Source: Thermatribacter sp048814795 (lineage in GTDB: Bacteria > Atribacterota > Atribacteria > Atribacterales > Thermatribacteraceae). From it: a stretch of DNA of 64,000 nucleotides. Each line of letters starts with the position of its first letter. Position 1 is the first letter of the stretch. The DNA is taken from NCBI GenBank assembly GCA_048814795.1, contig CP184673.1, positions 186,001 through 250,000 on the forward strand, in the 5' to 3' direction. The notes beneath the pieces were generated by a model. That model saw nothing but the letters and a program-made list of their open reading frames with translations, was not told the DNA's origin and did not search any database. Of the stretch, positions 8,485 to 16,281 are shown in pieces. The position numbers and the translations under genes are program-made.

Positions 8485-9543
8485 ATGAGTTATCATAAAG
8501 CAGACAGATTAAGTTTGACCAGTTTAGCCCAATCCTTTTATAAAGAAGGAAGAAGACCTATAGTTCCTCTGATGGGATATCCGGGTTTGCAGCTCACCGC
8601 CACCACCATAAAACAAAATCAATTTAATCATATAGTTCAGTTTCGTTCTCTGAGCAGGTTATACGATCGTTTTCGACCTGATGCGATGTTCTTTTTAATG
8701 GACCTTTCGGTAGAGAGCAGTGCTCTGGGTTTGCCGGTGAGATTTCCACTTGAGGAAACTCCCTCTGTAGAAGAACATCCTGTTAAAAACCTGAAAGATC
8801 TTGATCAATTTGAAAACATTGATATTCTTGGCGATGGGCGGGTGATGGTTTACCTTGAAACATTAAAACATATGAAGGTGGCCTTACCCTGTCCAGTAGG
8901 CGCTTTCGTGATAGGCCCTCTCACCTTGGCTGGCTTGCTCACTGGAGCCAATGAAATCGCTATCAAAAGTATCACCGAACCCGAATTTTTCGAAGAAATT
9001 CTGCAATTCTCACAGCGAATAATTCTCCGTTACGCCCAGGCTCTTTTCGAAGCCGGAGCAGATACCCTGATGGTTCTCGAACCCACCGCTGTGATCTTTG
9101 GTCCTCAACAATTCAGGAAATATCTGGCTCCTCTTTATCGGGAACTGGTCGGAGTACTTGATGACCTTGAAATAACACTTCACATATGTGGAGACACCAC
9201 CCACCTCCTGAAAGAAATGGCTCAATGTGGTGTCGCTGGGCTGAGCCTTGACAGCATGGTAGACCTTGGAAAAGCAGCAGAAATAGTAGGTGAAAATATT
9301 CTATTAATCGGCAACATCAACCCCATCGAAATGCTTCAGGAAAAACCCCAAAAAATATATACAGATACTCTGCATTTGCTTGACAAAATGAGCAAACATC
9401 CTCTTTTTGTGCTCAGCACAGGTTGCGACCTGCCTCAGAACGTGCCCTTTGAAAACATCGAAGCATTCTTCAAAGCAGGCAGAGAGTGGACTTTTTCGGG
9501 GAATCCAAAAGGAGCCTCGAAAGACCTGATAAAAAGCAGTTGA
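8485..9543 (+). CDS. Uroporphyrinogen decarboxylase-fold methyltransferase (MtaA/CmuA-like)
   Basis: About 352 residues of the URO-D superfamily. The zinc-ligand pattern of the methylcobalamin:thiol methyltransferase branch (MtaA, MtbA, CmuA) is visible: H-x-C in HICGDTTH and a later Cys in STGCDLPQNVP. True HemE lacks these ligands. The likely role is methyl transfer involving a corrinoid protein, but no corrinoid protein or substrate-specific partner is adjacent, so substrate is unknown. I chose the ATG at 8485, six bases after AAAGGTG; GTG 8476 and ATG 8479 overlap that site. Transcribed alone from a tightly structured promoter. Confidence 0.8.
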   Translation: MSYHKADRLSLTSLAQSFYKEGRRPIVPLMGYPGLQLTATTIKQNQFNHIVQFRSLSRLYDRFRPDAMFFLMDLSVESSALGLPVRFPLEETPSVEEHPVKNLKDLDQFENIDILGDGRVMVYLETLKHMKVALPCPVGAFVIGPLTLAGLLTGANEIAIKSITEPEFFEEILQFSQRIILRYAQALFEAGADTLMVLEPTAVIFGPQQFRKYLAPLYRELVGVLDDLEITLHICGDTTHLLKEMAQCGVAGLSLDSMVDLGKAAEIVGENILLIGNINPIEMLQEKPQKIYTDTLHLLDKMSKHPLFVLSTGCDLPQNVPFENIEAFFKAGREWTFSGNPKGASKDLIKSS

Positions 9544-9560
9544 AAAAGTCAAAAATGCTA

Positions 9561-9577
9561 TTTAGTTAAAAGAGTTA
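9561..9577 (+). promoter_or_regulatory. Single copy of the 8421 repeat half-site
   Basis: TTTAGTTAAAAGAGTTA matches bases 8423-8439 of the inverted repeat arm at 16 of 17 positions. It lies just before the sfsA start codon at 9582, where a ribosome site would normally be. It may be a second binding site for the same regulator or a duplicated fragment. Confidence 0.55.
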
Positions 9578-9581
9578 AAAA

Positions 9582-10286
9582 ATGTTGGAAGCTTTATGCC
9601 TGGAATTATCAGATGTGGAGTTTTGCACTTTTCAAAGACGCATCAATCGTTTTCTGGTAGAAGCATCATGGAAAAGAGGAAGCATACTCCTTTCGTTGAG
9701 CAACACCGGCAGGCTAACAAGCCTCCTCTTACGAGGTAAGAGAGCATGCTTCTTGCCCCGTAAAACTCTGAAAACAGAGGGAAGGCTTATCGGCGTAGAA
9801 GTGAAAGAGAATACTTTCGCACTCCTTGACACTAACCTGATGGAACTTGCTTTTTCCAGCGCTTTAACCAGAGGTTTGCTACACTGGTTAAAAGAACCAA
9901 AAATACTGAAACGTAATCCGCGCTGGAAGGAGAGTAGATTTGATTTCCTGTTAGAAAGCGGCGGAAAGGAATGGATGTGCGAACTGAAAGGTGCCTTGCT
10001 TCAAAAAGACAATGCGATACTGTACCCCGATTGTCCCTCACCAAGGGGCAGACGCCATATCAGGGAATTAATAAGCTATGCTAACCAAAAAAACCATGCT
10101 TTGCTGTGTTTTGTGACTTCACTTCCTGGAGTATCTTTTTTCCAAGCCAACTACTCAGTAGACCCCACTCTCAAAGCACTGCTTGCCCAGGCCCTTGACT
10201 CTGGAATTCTCATAAAAAGCATTGTTTTCCGATTTTCCGCTCCCCAAATCTTCCTCGAAAACCAGGACCTACCAGTAAAGCTCTAA
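9582..10286 (+). CDS. sfsA: SfsA family protein
   Basis: 234-residue SfsA (sugar fermentation stimulation) protein. In E. coli SfsA is a DNA-binding protein with a nuclease-like fold; its cellular role is not well defined. Family blocks are visible: an N-terminal OB-like region with LSNTGRL, then NPRWKESRFDFLL, a CELKG catalytic-type strand (normally VEVK), and YPDCPSPRGRRHIREL near residues 147-162. The N-terminal region is more divergent than usual. There is no good ribosome binding site before the ATG; the 8421-type half-site is there instead. Confidence 0.87.
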   Translation: MLEALCLELSDVEFCTFQRRINRFLVEASWKRGSILLSLSNTGRLTSLLLRGKRACFLPRKTLKTEGRLIGVEVKENTFALLDTNLMELAFSSALTRGLLHWLKEPKILKRNPRWKESRFDFLLESGGKEWMCELKGALLQKDNAILYPDCPSPRGRRHIRELISYANQKNHALLCFVTSLPGVSFFQANYSVDPTLKALLAQALDSGILIKSIVFRFSAPQIFLENQDLPVKL

Positions 10287-10306
10287 TAAGGAAAGCATAG
10301 TAGCAA

Positions 10307-11311
10307 TTATCCTGGAGTCACCAATTTGCGCAGCTCGGCAAGCTGTTGCAACCTTCCCAGAACAATGATAATATCTCCCGCCCTGATAATCGTATCCGCT
10401 CGAGGATTAAATTCAAAAGTTGCTCTATCCCCAGGCTTGACAGCTACCACAATCAAGCCTATCTTTCCCGGAAGATTCAGTTCTCGAAGGTTTTTTCCAG
10501 CCACAGGTGAATTTTCAGGAATGGTTATTTCCTCGATAGCAAGATCAAAGGTTTCACTTCGCAGAACCAAATCCAGAAAAGAAGTAACCTGGGGTCGCAG
10601 TGCAGCAGCAGCAAGCCTTAAACCACCAATCTTTTGAGGGCAGATCACATAGTCCGCACCAGCTCGCTTTAAAATCTCGATGGACTCCGGCTGAATAGCC
10701 CGGGCAACTATACGCAGGTGAGAGTTCATAAAACGGGCAGTAATGACCGTATAAACATTATCAGCATCGCTACCCAGTAAAGCCAGAAGACCCCTTGCTC
10801 TTTCAATTCCTGCTTCTTTCAGTAAGTCCTCTCGAGTAGCATCACCAACAATAAACAATAGATCCGGATAATTTTTAAGAATCTCTTTTATTTTTTCTTC
10901 ATCTCGCTCTATCACCACAAATTTTTCCCGAGTTCTGGCAAAATATTCCACAACTTCAGAGCCCACCACGCCACAGCCACAAATTATAAAGTGATTTTCT
11001 ATCTCCCGAAGCTCCATCTTAACCCTCCTTCTGAGCAAGAATTCACCAGCTCTTCCTTCAGCAAGTAAACTTACCAGAAAAGATATAGAATAAGTCACCA
11101 CGAAAACCCCAGAACCAACCAGAAAAATGGTAAAAATTTTGCCAGACGAAGAAAGAGGATACACTTCTCCAAAACCAACCGTGGTGAGAGTGATCACCGT
11201 CATATAGAAAGCATCCAGCAAAGGCCATCCCTCAATAACAACGTAACCGGCAGTACCAGCAATCAAAACAGAAATTGCAAGAATAATGATGTAAAAAATT
11301 TGTCTTTCCAA
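10307..11311 (-). CDS. TrkA-N potassium channel
   Basis: Two-transmembrane potassium channel with a cytoplasmic RCK module, about 334 residues. The first membrane helix is near residues 5-25, the pore carries the selectivity filter TVGFGEVYP, and the second helix follows. A Rossmann TrkA-N domain (FIICGCGVVGSEV, with D- and E-rich binding loops) and a C-terminal TrkA-C domain complete it. I chose TTG 11311 (preceded by AGAAGGA) because it gives the usual family length; a TTG at 11392 would add 27 residues but has no ribosome site and would overlap the divergent desulforedoxin leader. Probably ligand-gated potassium flux. Confidence 0.9.
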   Translation of the reverse strand: MERQIFYIIILAISVLIAGTAGYVVIEGWPLLDAFYMTVITLTTVGFGEVYPLSSSGKIFTIFLVGSGVFVVTYSISFLVSLLAEGRAGEFLLRRRVKMELREIENHFIICGCGVVGSEVVEYFARTREKFVVIERDEEKIKEILKNYPDLLFIVGDATREDLLKEAGIERARGLLALLGSDADNVYTVITARFMNSHLRIVARAIQPESIEILKRAGADYVICPQKIGGLRLAAAALRPQVTSFLDLVLRSETFDLAIEEITIPENSPVAGKNLRELNLPGKIGLIVVAVKPGDRATFEFNPRADTIIRAGDIIIVLGRLQQLAELRKLVTPG

Positions 11312-11393
11312 GGTTGTCCTTCTAAAAAATAGGAATTTTAGTAATTGAAACAGGGTTTTAAAGATTATAAAACCTTTTGGAGGTGAAGCCAAG

Positions 11394-11519
11394 ATGGCTC
11401 CAGTTAAAGAAGTGGGTGAAGTTTTCCGGTGCGAAATCTGTGGGAATGTAGTCGAGGTGAAAGAAGTTGGCGGAGGAGAGCTGGTTTGCTGTGGTCAACC
11501 AATGACCAAGATAGGGTAG
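11394..11519 (+). CDS. dsr: Stand-alone desulforedoxin
   Basis: 41-residue protein starting MAPVKEVGEVFRCEICGN and ending in ELVCCGQPMTKIG. It has the four-cysteine iron ligand set C13-x2-C16 and the adjacent pair C32-C33, with the GGGxLVCCGxPM signature of desulforedoxin and of the N-terminal domain of desulfoferrodoxin. There is no superoxide-reductase domain after it; a stop codon follows. Strong ribosome site (TTTTGGAGGTG) 8 bases before the ATG. In anaerobes such proteins are small electron carriers linked to superoxide or peroxide reduction. Divergent from the potassium channel. Confidence 0.9.
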   Translation: MAPVKEVGEVFRCEICGNVVEVKEVGGGELVCCGQPMTKIG

Positions 11520-11654
11520 GGTAGCAAAATGTAAAAAAAACACTTATGCTCCTTGTTTGTCTATTTGTGGCCATGCTTTTACTGTTGACAGCTGTTTTCC
11601 TGGCCTACCCTTCCAGAAAATTCAACGCTTCCCTTAACCTGAAAAGTAACGTCC

Positions 11655-11678
11655 TCCCCCTCAATAAATTGAGGGGGA
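11655..11678. repeat. 24-bp palindrome in a 241-base gene-free stretch
   Basis: Perfect 11-base arms (TCCCCCTCAAT, 11655-11665, and its complement, 11668-11678) with a 2-base centre. There is no T-run, so it does not look like a normal terminator. GC-capped palindromes of this shape occur at the ends of IS200/IS605-type elements and related non-autonomous repeats, but no transposase or second end is in the window. The rest of 11520-11760 holds only a 60-codon hydrophobic reading frame without a ribosome site. Confidence 0.6.
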
Positions 11679-11760
11679 TTAAGTCCCTTTGTCTTCCCTC
11701 ATATCCTAAACCATGCACAGAAAGATGATATCATGGAGATTAGAATGATATGCAGTAAGT

Positions 11761-12885
11761 TTGGAGAAAAAACTTGACTTACCAGGAGGAGTGAACATCA
11801 AAACCTTTCTAATTCGCATTCCAAAATGGATGCCAGGCTGGATCCCTTCCAGTCCCCAAAAAGAAATACTTTTACAGAGCAGCGCAGTAGCTATTCTTTT
11901 TCTACTCGCCTTTGGCACAATAGTTTTCCAAAGTGCTCAGCAGTCCCTGCTTGAAGACCTTAAAGAGCAATTCGCCTTTTCCTTTGAAGAAAATGAAAAG
12001 ATTATGCAAACACTCTGCGAGCGGTTCGAACTTCACTGTAGCCATAAAGACAGAAAAATCCGCATGCCTGCAGAAAAGCTTGCAACGTACACGAAAAGCA
12101 TAGTTTATAAAGATATAGCTTACGGTAAAAAACCCCGTCAGCGCCTCGATGTACTGGTACCCCCAAGCATAGAGGCGGGAGAAAAGCTACCTGTGGTGAT
12201 CTTTTTTCACGGAGGAGCCTGGATGCGGGGTTCTAAAGAAGATTTGCTGTATTCCCATTTTGCCAGGGATCTCACTCAAAACGGCTTTATTTTTGTGAAC
12301 GCCGATTACCGTGTCTACCCGGAAGTGCGTTTCCCCGGTTTTCTAAATGACCCCCGGCGTGCCATAGAATGGGTACACAGGCATATAGCAGATTACGGTG
12401 GAGACCCTCAGTATTTAATTTTGATGGGGCACTCAGCAGGGGCACACCTTGTAGCCCTTTTGACTGTTCAGGACGATCTCCTCCCACCTGCGATTTTCTT
12501 TGCCATTAAAAAAGCAGTTCTTTTGAGCGGTCCGTACCATCTACCTTCTTATCGTGGCTATTTACAAACGGAATTTCGTGGGATCGTTGAAAAAGTTTTC
12601 CTGCACCTTTTTGGCGGGGAGAAAAATCTCTTAAAAATTTCCCCGGTCAATCAGGTCGAAAAAACTCATATCCAGTATCTGATCGCCGTTGGCGAAAAGG
12701 ATAGGGTTACTCCTCCAGAGCAATCACAACTTCTCTATCAAAGATTATGCGAGAAAAGCAACCAGGCGGAACTAATCATTCTTCCCGATACTGGTCATGC
12801 AGGAACAGCGTTTCACCTCAACAGCGAATTTGACCAGCACGGTTTTTCCCAGAGAATCCTCGATTTTCTCCCAAACAGGATCTGA
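11761..12885 (+). CDS. Membrane-anchored alpha/beta-hydrolase (esterase)
   Basis: Carboxylesterase of the HSL/kynurenine-formamidase-like group, up to 374 residues. One hydrophobic helix at about residues 40-60 should anchor it in the membrane. The oxyanion motif HGGAW is at 150-154, the nucleophile elbow GHSAG has its Ser at 225, and the acid and base are likely D314 (GEKDRVTP) and H346 (DTGHAG). The substrate is unknown. The start is uncertain: TTG 11761 lacks a ribosome site, while GTG 11791 has AGGAGG only one base away; the membrane helix is kept either way. Confidence 0.82.
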   Translation: MEKKLDLPGGVNIKTFLIRIPKWMPGWIPSSPQKEILLQSSAVAILFLLAFGTIVFQSAQQSLLEDLKEQFAFSFEENEKIMQTLCERFELHCSHKDRKIRMPAEKLATYTKSIVYKDIAYGKKPRQRLDVLVPPSIEAGEKLPVVIFFHGGAWMRGSKEDLLYSHFARDLTQNGFIFVNADYRVYPEVRFPGFLNDPRRAIEWVHRHIADYGGDPQYLILMGHSAGAHLVALLTVQDDLLPPAIFFAIKKAVLLSGPYHLPSYRGYLQTEFRGIVEKVFLHLFGGEKNLLKISPVNQVEKTHIQYLIAVGEKDRVTPPEQSQLLYQRLCEKSNQAELIILPDTGHAGTAFHLNSEFDQHGFSQRILDFLPNRI

Positions 12886-13108
12886 AATAGCTTCAAAGGA
12901 AAGTTCAATCCGGACCACATAGAAATCATTTTTTCCAAACTTTCCTCTGGCTTTTGTCGATAATTCAGTTATCGAGGTTCTCTTCAATAGAAATCTTTGT
13001 AAAACAGTACCATATTACCCACCACCTGAGCGTACTCTCAGCTTTTATGGATGTTTTGCAGAGATAGCAAAATAAAAGGGGAACAACTAAATGTGTGGTT
13101 GATAAAAT

Positions 13109-13975
13109 CTACCCCCGCTCTTTCAACAAGCAAAGGGGAACAGCTTTCAACCTGACCAGACCCTCTACCAAGCCAGACACATAATTTCCATCCAGCCCTC
13201 CCTGGCCACAGGCAAAATAAATTCTGGAGCTTATTCCTTTCTTTCGAGCAATCTCCCTGACTCTCGTTTTTAGCTCCCAGGAGGCATTCTTGACTACCAC
13301 AGACCAATAACCTCCTGTCAGGGCATGCAAATCGTTGCCGCTATCTCCTGCGTATATAACTCGGTTTTTCCTGAAGCCCAATTTTTTCCTAAGGTATTCA
13401 AGGGCCCCAGCTTTGGTCCCTTTTCGGGGAACAACATCCAAGAACACGAGTTCAGAACCCGGTTCAAAGCTGATCACAAGCTCAAAGTGAGAACAAACTT
13501 TTTCAATTTTCTCCTTTACTTGAGCAAGACGATCTTCTAAATCAGACACCCTGGCAAGGTAATAGCTGATTTTAAAAGGGTTCTGATGCTCTTTACTTTG
13601 CTCAAAAAGCCATTCCAATCGGGAAAGGCTTTCCACTATCTTTTTTCTATCCCAACCTGGAGTACTTCGTTGTAATTCTTCCTTCCAACCTGCGTCTTCC
13701 GTGAAAGCACCTTTTTCCTGGTAGAAAATTCTGGTTCCTATTTCAGCAATGGCAGCCCGAGGTAGAGGCAAACAATAACTCTCAACCGCCTCCTGAATCT
13801 CCTGGAGATTACGTCCCGTCACGTATACCAGCGTGAAAGACCCCAGAATTAAAGCTTTCTTGAAAAGCTCCAGTGCCTTCTCGTATTTTTCGCCACTACC
13901 CAATAAAGTACCGTCAAGATCTGTTGCCAGAAGATAGTTTTTTTTCTGCACAAACTCAGATGCCGAACTAACCAA
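13109..13975 (-). CDS. HAD-IIB phosphatase, sucrose-phosphate phosphatase-like
   Basis: 288 residues. HAD motif I is DLDGTLL with the nucleophile at D19 and acid at D21; motif II is in LVYVTGR; motif IV is the GDSGND loop (YAGDSGNDLHAL). The cap and the IAEIGTRIFYQ strand resemble sucrose-6-phosphate phosphatase and its mannosylfructose-phosphate relative. It overlaps the upstream glycosyltransferase by 8 bases and is probably translated with it, so its substrate is most likely the phosphodisaccharide that enzyme makes. The TTG start at 13975 has an AAAGGCGGG site inside the preceding gene. Confidence 0.82.
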   Translation of the reverse strand: MVSSASEFVQKKNYLLATDLDGTLLGSGEKYEKALELFKKALILGSFTLVYVTGRNLQEIQEAVESYCLPLPRAAIAEIGTRIFYQEKGAFTEDAGWKEELQRSTPGWDRKKIVESLSRLEWLFEQSKEHQNPFKISYYLARVSDLEDRLAQVKEKIEKVCSHFELVISFEPGSELVFLDVVPRKGTKAGALEYLRKKLGFRKNRVIYAGDSGNDLHALTGGYWSVVVKNASWELKTRVREIARKKGISSRIYFACGQGGLDGNYVSGLVEGLVRLKAVPLCLLKERG

Positions 13976-15368
13976 TGATCAATCCCGCCTTTCCCATTTC
14001 TTCAATCCATCTCCGAGTACTGCTCACCCAGGAGTGCTGTTGAGATCGCGAATAAGCTTCTTCTGCTAACTTTTCTCTTAACTCAACATTGTCAACCAAA
14101 AGATCCATCTTTTCAGCGTAAGCCAAAGGAGTGTTTTCCTCAACCACCAAAGCAGCATCCCCAAGCACCTCATTAACGAAAGGCACAAAAGGAGAAGAGA
14201 TAACAGTGCACCGTGAAGCTGCAGCTTCCTGAACTGCCATCCCCCAACCCTCCATCAAAGAAGCAGTTACAAAAACCTGAGCAAGGGCAAAAAGCTGAGC
14301 TACTTCCTCGTTATTCAAAAACCAGTCAATGAGAACTATATTTTCCCCTTTCACACCCGACCTTCGATAACTCCTCATAATTCCAGAATAAAGGGGAGAG
14401 GCCACATCCACATTCATCAAAAGAAGTGCTTTCTCCCAGTTGTTCATGGAAGCAAAAGCATTGAGCACCAAGCCTTTTTGCTTGCTGCGTGCAGTGCGGC
14501 TTAGTTCCAGAAAAACCACTCTTTCTTCAAGAAGCATTAAAGCCTCTTTTTCGGTAATACCCAATACCTTACTAATTATTTTAAGAGCCAGCAGACATTC
14601 ATTAATTTTCCGAGGATAGAACACCTCAGTATCTACTGCTGGAGGAAACCAAAAGGTTCGCTCAGGACGCGATCGATATTGTTTAAGGACTCTTTCAATT
14701 TCCCGAGAGGTGATGACCACGCCATCAGACTGAGCAATGCACCTTTCTTCTTGAGCAATGCGATATGGAAACCGAAAACGTGCAATCTTCTCAGGAGAAG
14801 CACTTCGAAACCGCTGTCTCTTTAAAACACCCAGAGAGTGAGGAGTGAAAATATGGACCGGCACAGGAAGATCTCTTTTGCTCAGTTCTTCCCCTATCAA
14901 AATACCCAGCAAACCACCATCCCAGTAGTGAGAAGAGATAAAACAAAAGTCCCCCAAGTCCACATCCAGCTGTTTTTGGACCACATTTATGAAAAAGTCT
15001 TTTTCGTTTTCCAGGTTTTCAAGCTGTAACTCCTCTTTGGGTATAAATCTTTGTAAACCATCCTCAAGATACACTACCCGGCAGAACAAACCTTCCTCGC
15101 CCCATACTGCGTCGTAGTAAGTAACCCCCTTTTGCATTTTTCCGGTCACCGGGTGCGGAAATCCACCACGGTTAAGAATGGTCACCTTATAACCCAGCTT
15201 AACCAGAGCCTTGGCCAAGTTATTAACGTATATATTTTGTCCCCCGGTATCTACTGTAACCACAATTTGTGGGGCATGACAACCATGGTTGGTTATCAAA
15301 AGCACATGTTTACGTGGAGAATCATTGAAAAGCTGATGTTTCCAGCTTATTGTTTCCAGCCAAAACAC
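13968..15368 (-). CDS. GT4 glycosyltransferase, sucrose-phosphate synthase-like
   Basis: 466-residue GT-B enzyme. The N-terminal DTGGQNIYVNNLA matches the DTGGQ acceptor loop of sucrose-phosphate synthases; HYWDGG and TPHSLGVLKR correspond to their HYxDAG and TxHSLGxxK blocks. The C-terminal nucleotide-sugar site is EGWGMAVQEAA (the E-x7-E pattern). With the phosphatase behind it this is a two-step route to a non-reducing disaccharide, probably sucrose, or mannosylfructose by analogy with the Agrobacterium pair. Such sugars serve as compatible solutes. GTG start at 15368. A -10 like TATAAT lies about 20 bases upstream. Confidence 0.8.
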   Translation of the reverse strand: MFWLETISWKHQLFNDSPRKHVLLITNHGCHAPQIVVTVDTGGQNIYVNNLAKALVKLGYKVTILNRGGFPHPVTGKMQKGVTYYDAVWGEEGLFCRVVYLEDGLQRFIPKEELQLENLENEKDFFINVVQKQLDVDLGDFCFISSHYWDGGLLGILIGEELSKRDLPVPVHIFTPHSLGVLKRQRFRSASPEKIARFRFPYRIAQEERCIAQSDGVVITSREIERVLKQYRSRPERTFWFPPAVDTEVFYPRKINECLLALKIISKVLGITEKEALMLLEERVVFLELSRTARSKQKGLVLNAFASMNNWEKALLLMNVDVASPLYSGIMRSYRRSGVKGENIVLIDWFLNNEEVAQLFALAQVFVTASLMEGWGMAVQEAAASRCTVISSPFVPFVNEVLGDAALVVEENTPLAYAEKMDLLVDNVELREKLAEEAYSRSQQHSWVSSTRRWIEEMGKAGLIIG

Positions 15369-15474
15369 CCCCTTTTACTTAGCCTATTATAACAGTGCCG
15401 TAAAAACAAAAATCCAGATCCTTACAAAGAGCCTTGACGAGGGACGAAGAGCGGCGAGGTTCAATTTTAAAAAC

Positions 15475-15503
15475 TTGACGCAAAAAACGAGAAGTAGTAA
15501 AAT
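15475..15503 (+). promoter_or_regulatory. Promoter of the gntR-glycyl radical locus
   Basis: TTGACG at 15475-15480 and TAAAAT at 15498-15503 with a 17-base spacer; start site expected near 15510. It precedes the GntR gene and probably drives the downstream locus. Confidence 0.8.
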
Positions 15504-15512
15504 ACTTGAGTA

Positions 15513-15525
15513 GTCATCATATGAC
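15513..15525. promoter_or_regulatory. Probable GntR operator
   Basis: GTCAT-CAT-ATGAC is a short perfect inverted repeat overlapping the predicted transcription start and lying 9 bases before the gntR start codon. Position fits autorepression by the encoded GntR protein; binding is inferred only. Confidence 0.5.
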
Positions 15526-15533
15526 CTGCTAAT

Positions 15534-16262
15534 ATGATAACAATGATATTCAAAGAAAATTTAGTCAATCAAGTAAAAAGAGAAATCCTTGCCTACATAT
15601 TTAGAGAAGGTCTTTCCAGGGGCGATAAATTGCCCTCTATAGAAAAGCTGGGAGCTCTTTTTTCAGTAGGTAGATCTACAGTACGAGAAGCGATACGCAG
15701 TCTGGAACAGGCTCATATCCTTGAAACACTTCAGGGAAAAGGCACTTTTCTTATTGCAGATCCTTCGTCCTTAGGTAAAGATATATCCAGGTTGCGCAGT
15801 GCTACTGAAATGGCTCGCGATTCGGGAATTGAACTGGTAACCCTTCGAGTAGAAAAAGAAAGAATTCTTGCTGATGATCATATTTCCAGAAAACTGGGAA
15901 TTCCCCTTGCAAGTCCACTCATTCTCTTAAAACGCATAAGAGGTATTGAAAATGAACCATTGCTCTATCTGGAAGATATTATCCCCGAAAGCTACACTGC
16001 AGATTTCTCAGGCGAAGATTGGCATGGCTCGCTTTTCCAGGCACTGGAGCAGAAGGGAATAGTCATTGCCTATTCGAAAGCCAAAATAATACCTTACTGT
16101 CCGGATAAGGGTTTCTTGAGAAATTTGGGCTTAAAAAAAGCAGCACCCTTTTTGTTGCTTGAGCATATCCACTATGATTTGAGAGGACAAGCAGTCCTTT
16201 TCTCGAAAGATTATTACCACTCAGAGTTTTTTCACTTTGAGGTACTAAGAAAGCGTTTATAA
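15534..16262 (+). CDS. GntR-family regulator with UTRA domain
   Basis: 242 residues of the HutC subfamily. The winged helix is at about residues 8-75, with PSIEKLGALFSVGRSTVREAI as the helix-turn-helix and GKGTFL as the wing. Residues 90-240 form a UTRA effector-binding domain (LLLKRIRGIENEPLLYLEDIIP). It likely senses the locus substrate or its phosphate and derepresses the glycyl radical enzyme genes. There is no clear ribosome site before ATG 15534; an in-frame ATG at 15543 is an alternative. Confidence 0.9.
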   Translation: MITMIFKENLVNQVKREILAYIFREGLSRGDKLPSIEKLGALFSVGRSTVREAIRSLEQAHILETLQGKGTFLIADPSSLGKDISRLRSATEMARDSGIELVTLRVEKERILADDHISRKLGIPLASPLILLKRIRGIENEPLLYLEDIIPESYTADFSGEDWHGSLFQALEQKGIVIAYSKAKIIPYCPDKGFLRNLGLKKAAPFLLLEHIHYDLRGQAVLFSKDYYHSEFFHFEVLRKRL

Positions 16263-16281
16263 GAACCGTGAGGTGAGAAAC

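Noticed and set aside
11546..11728. 60-codon frame with a hydrophobic start between the desulforedoxin and esterase genes
   Set aside because: No ribosome site, second half runs through the palindrome with unlikely composition; not supported as a gene.
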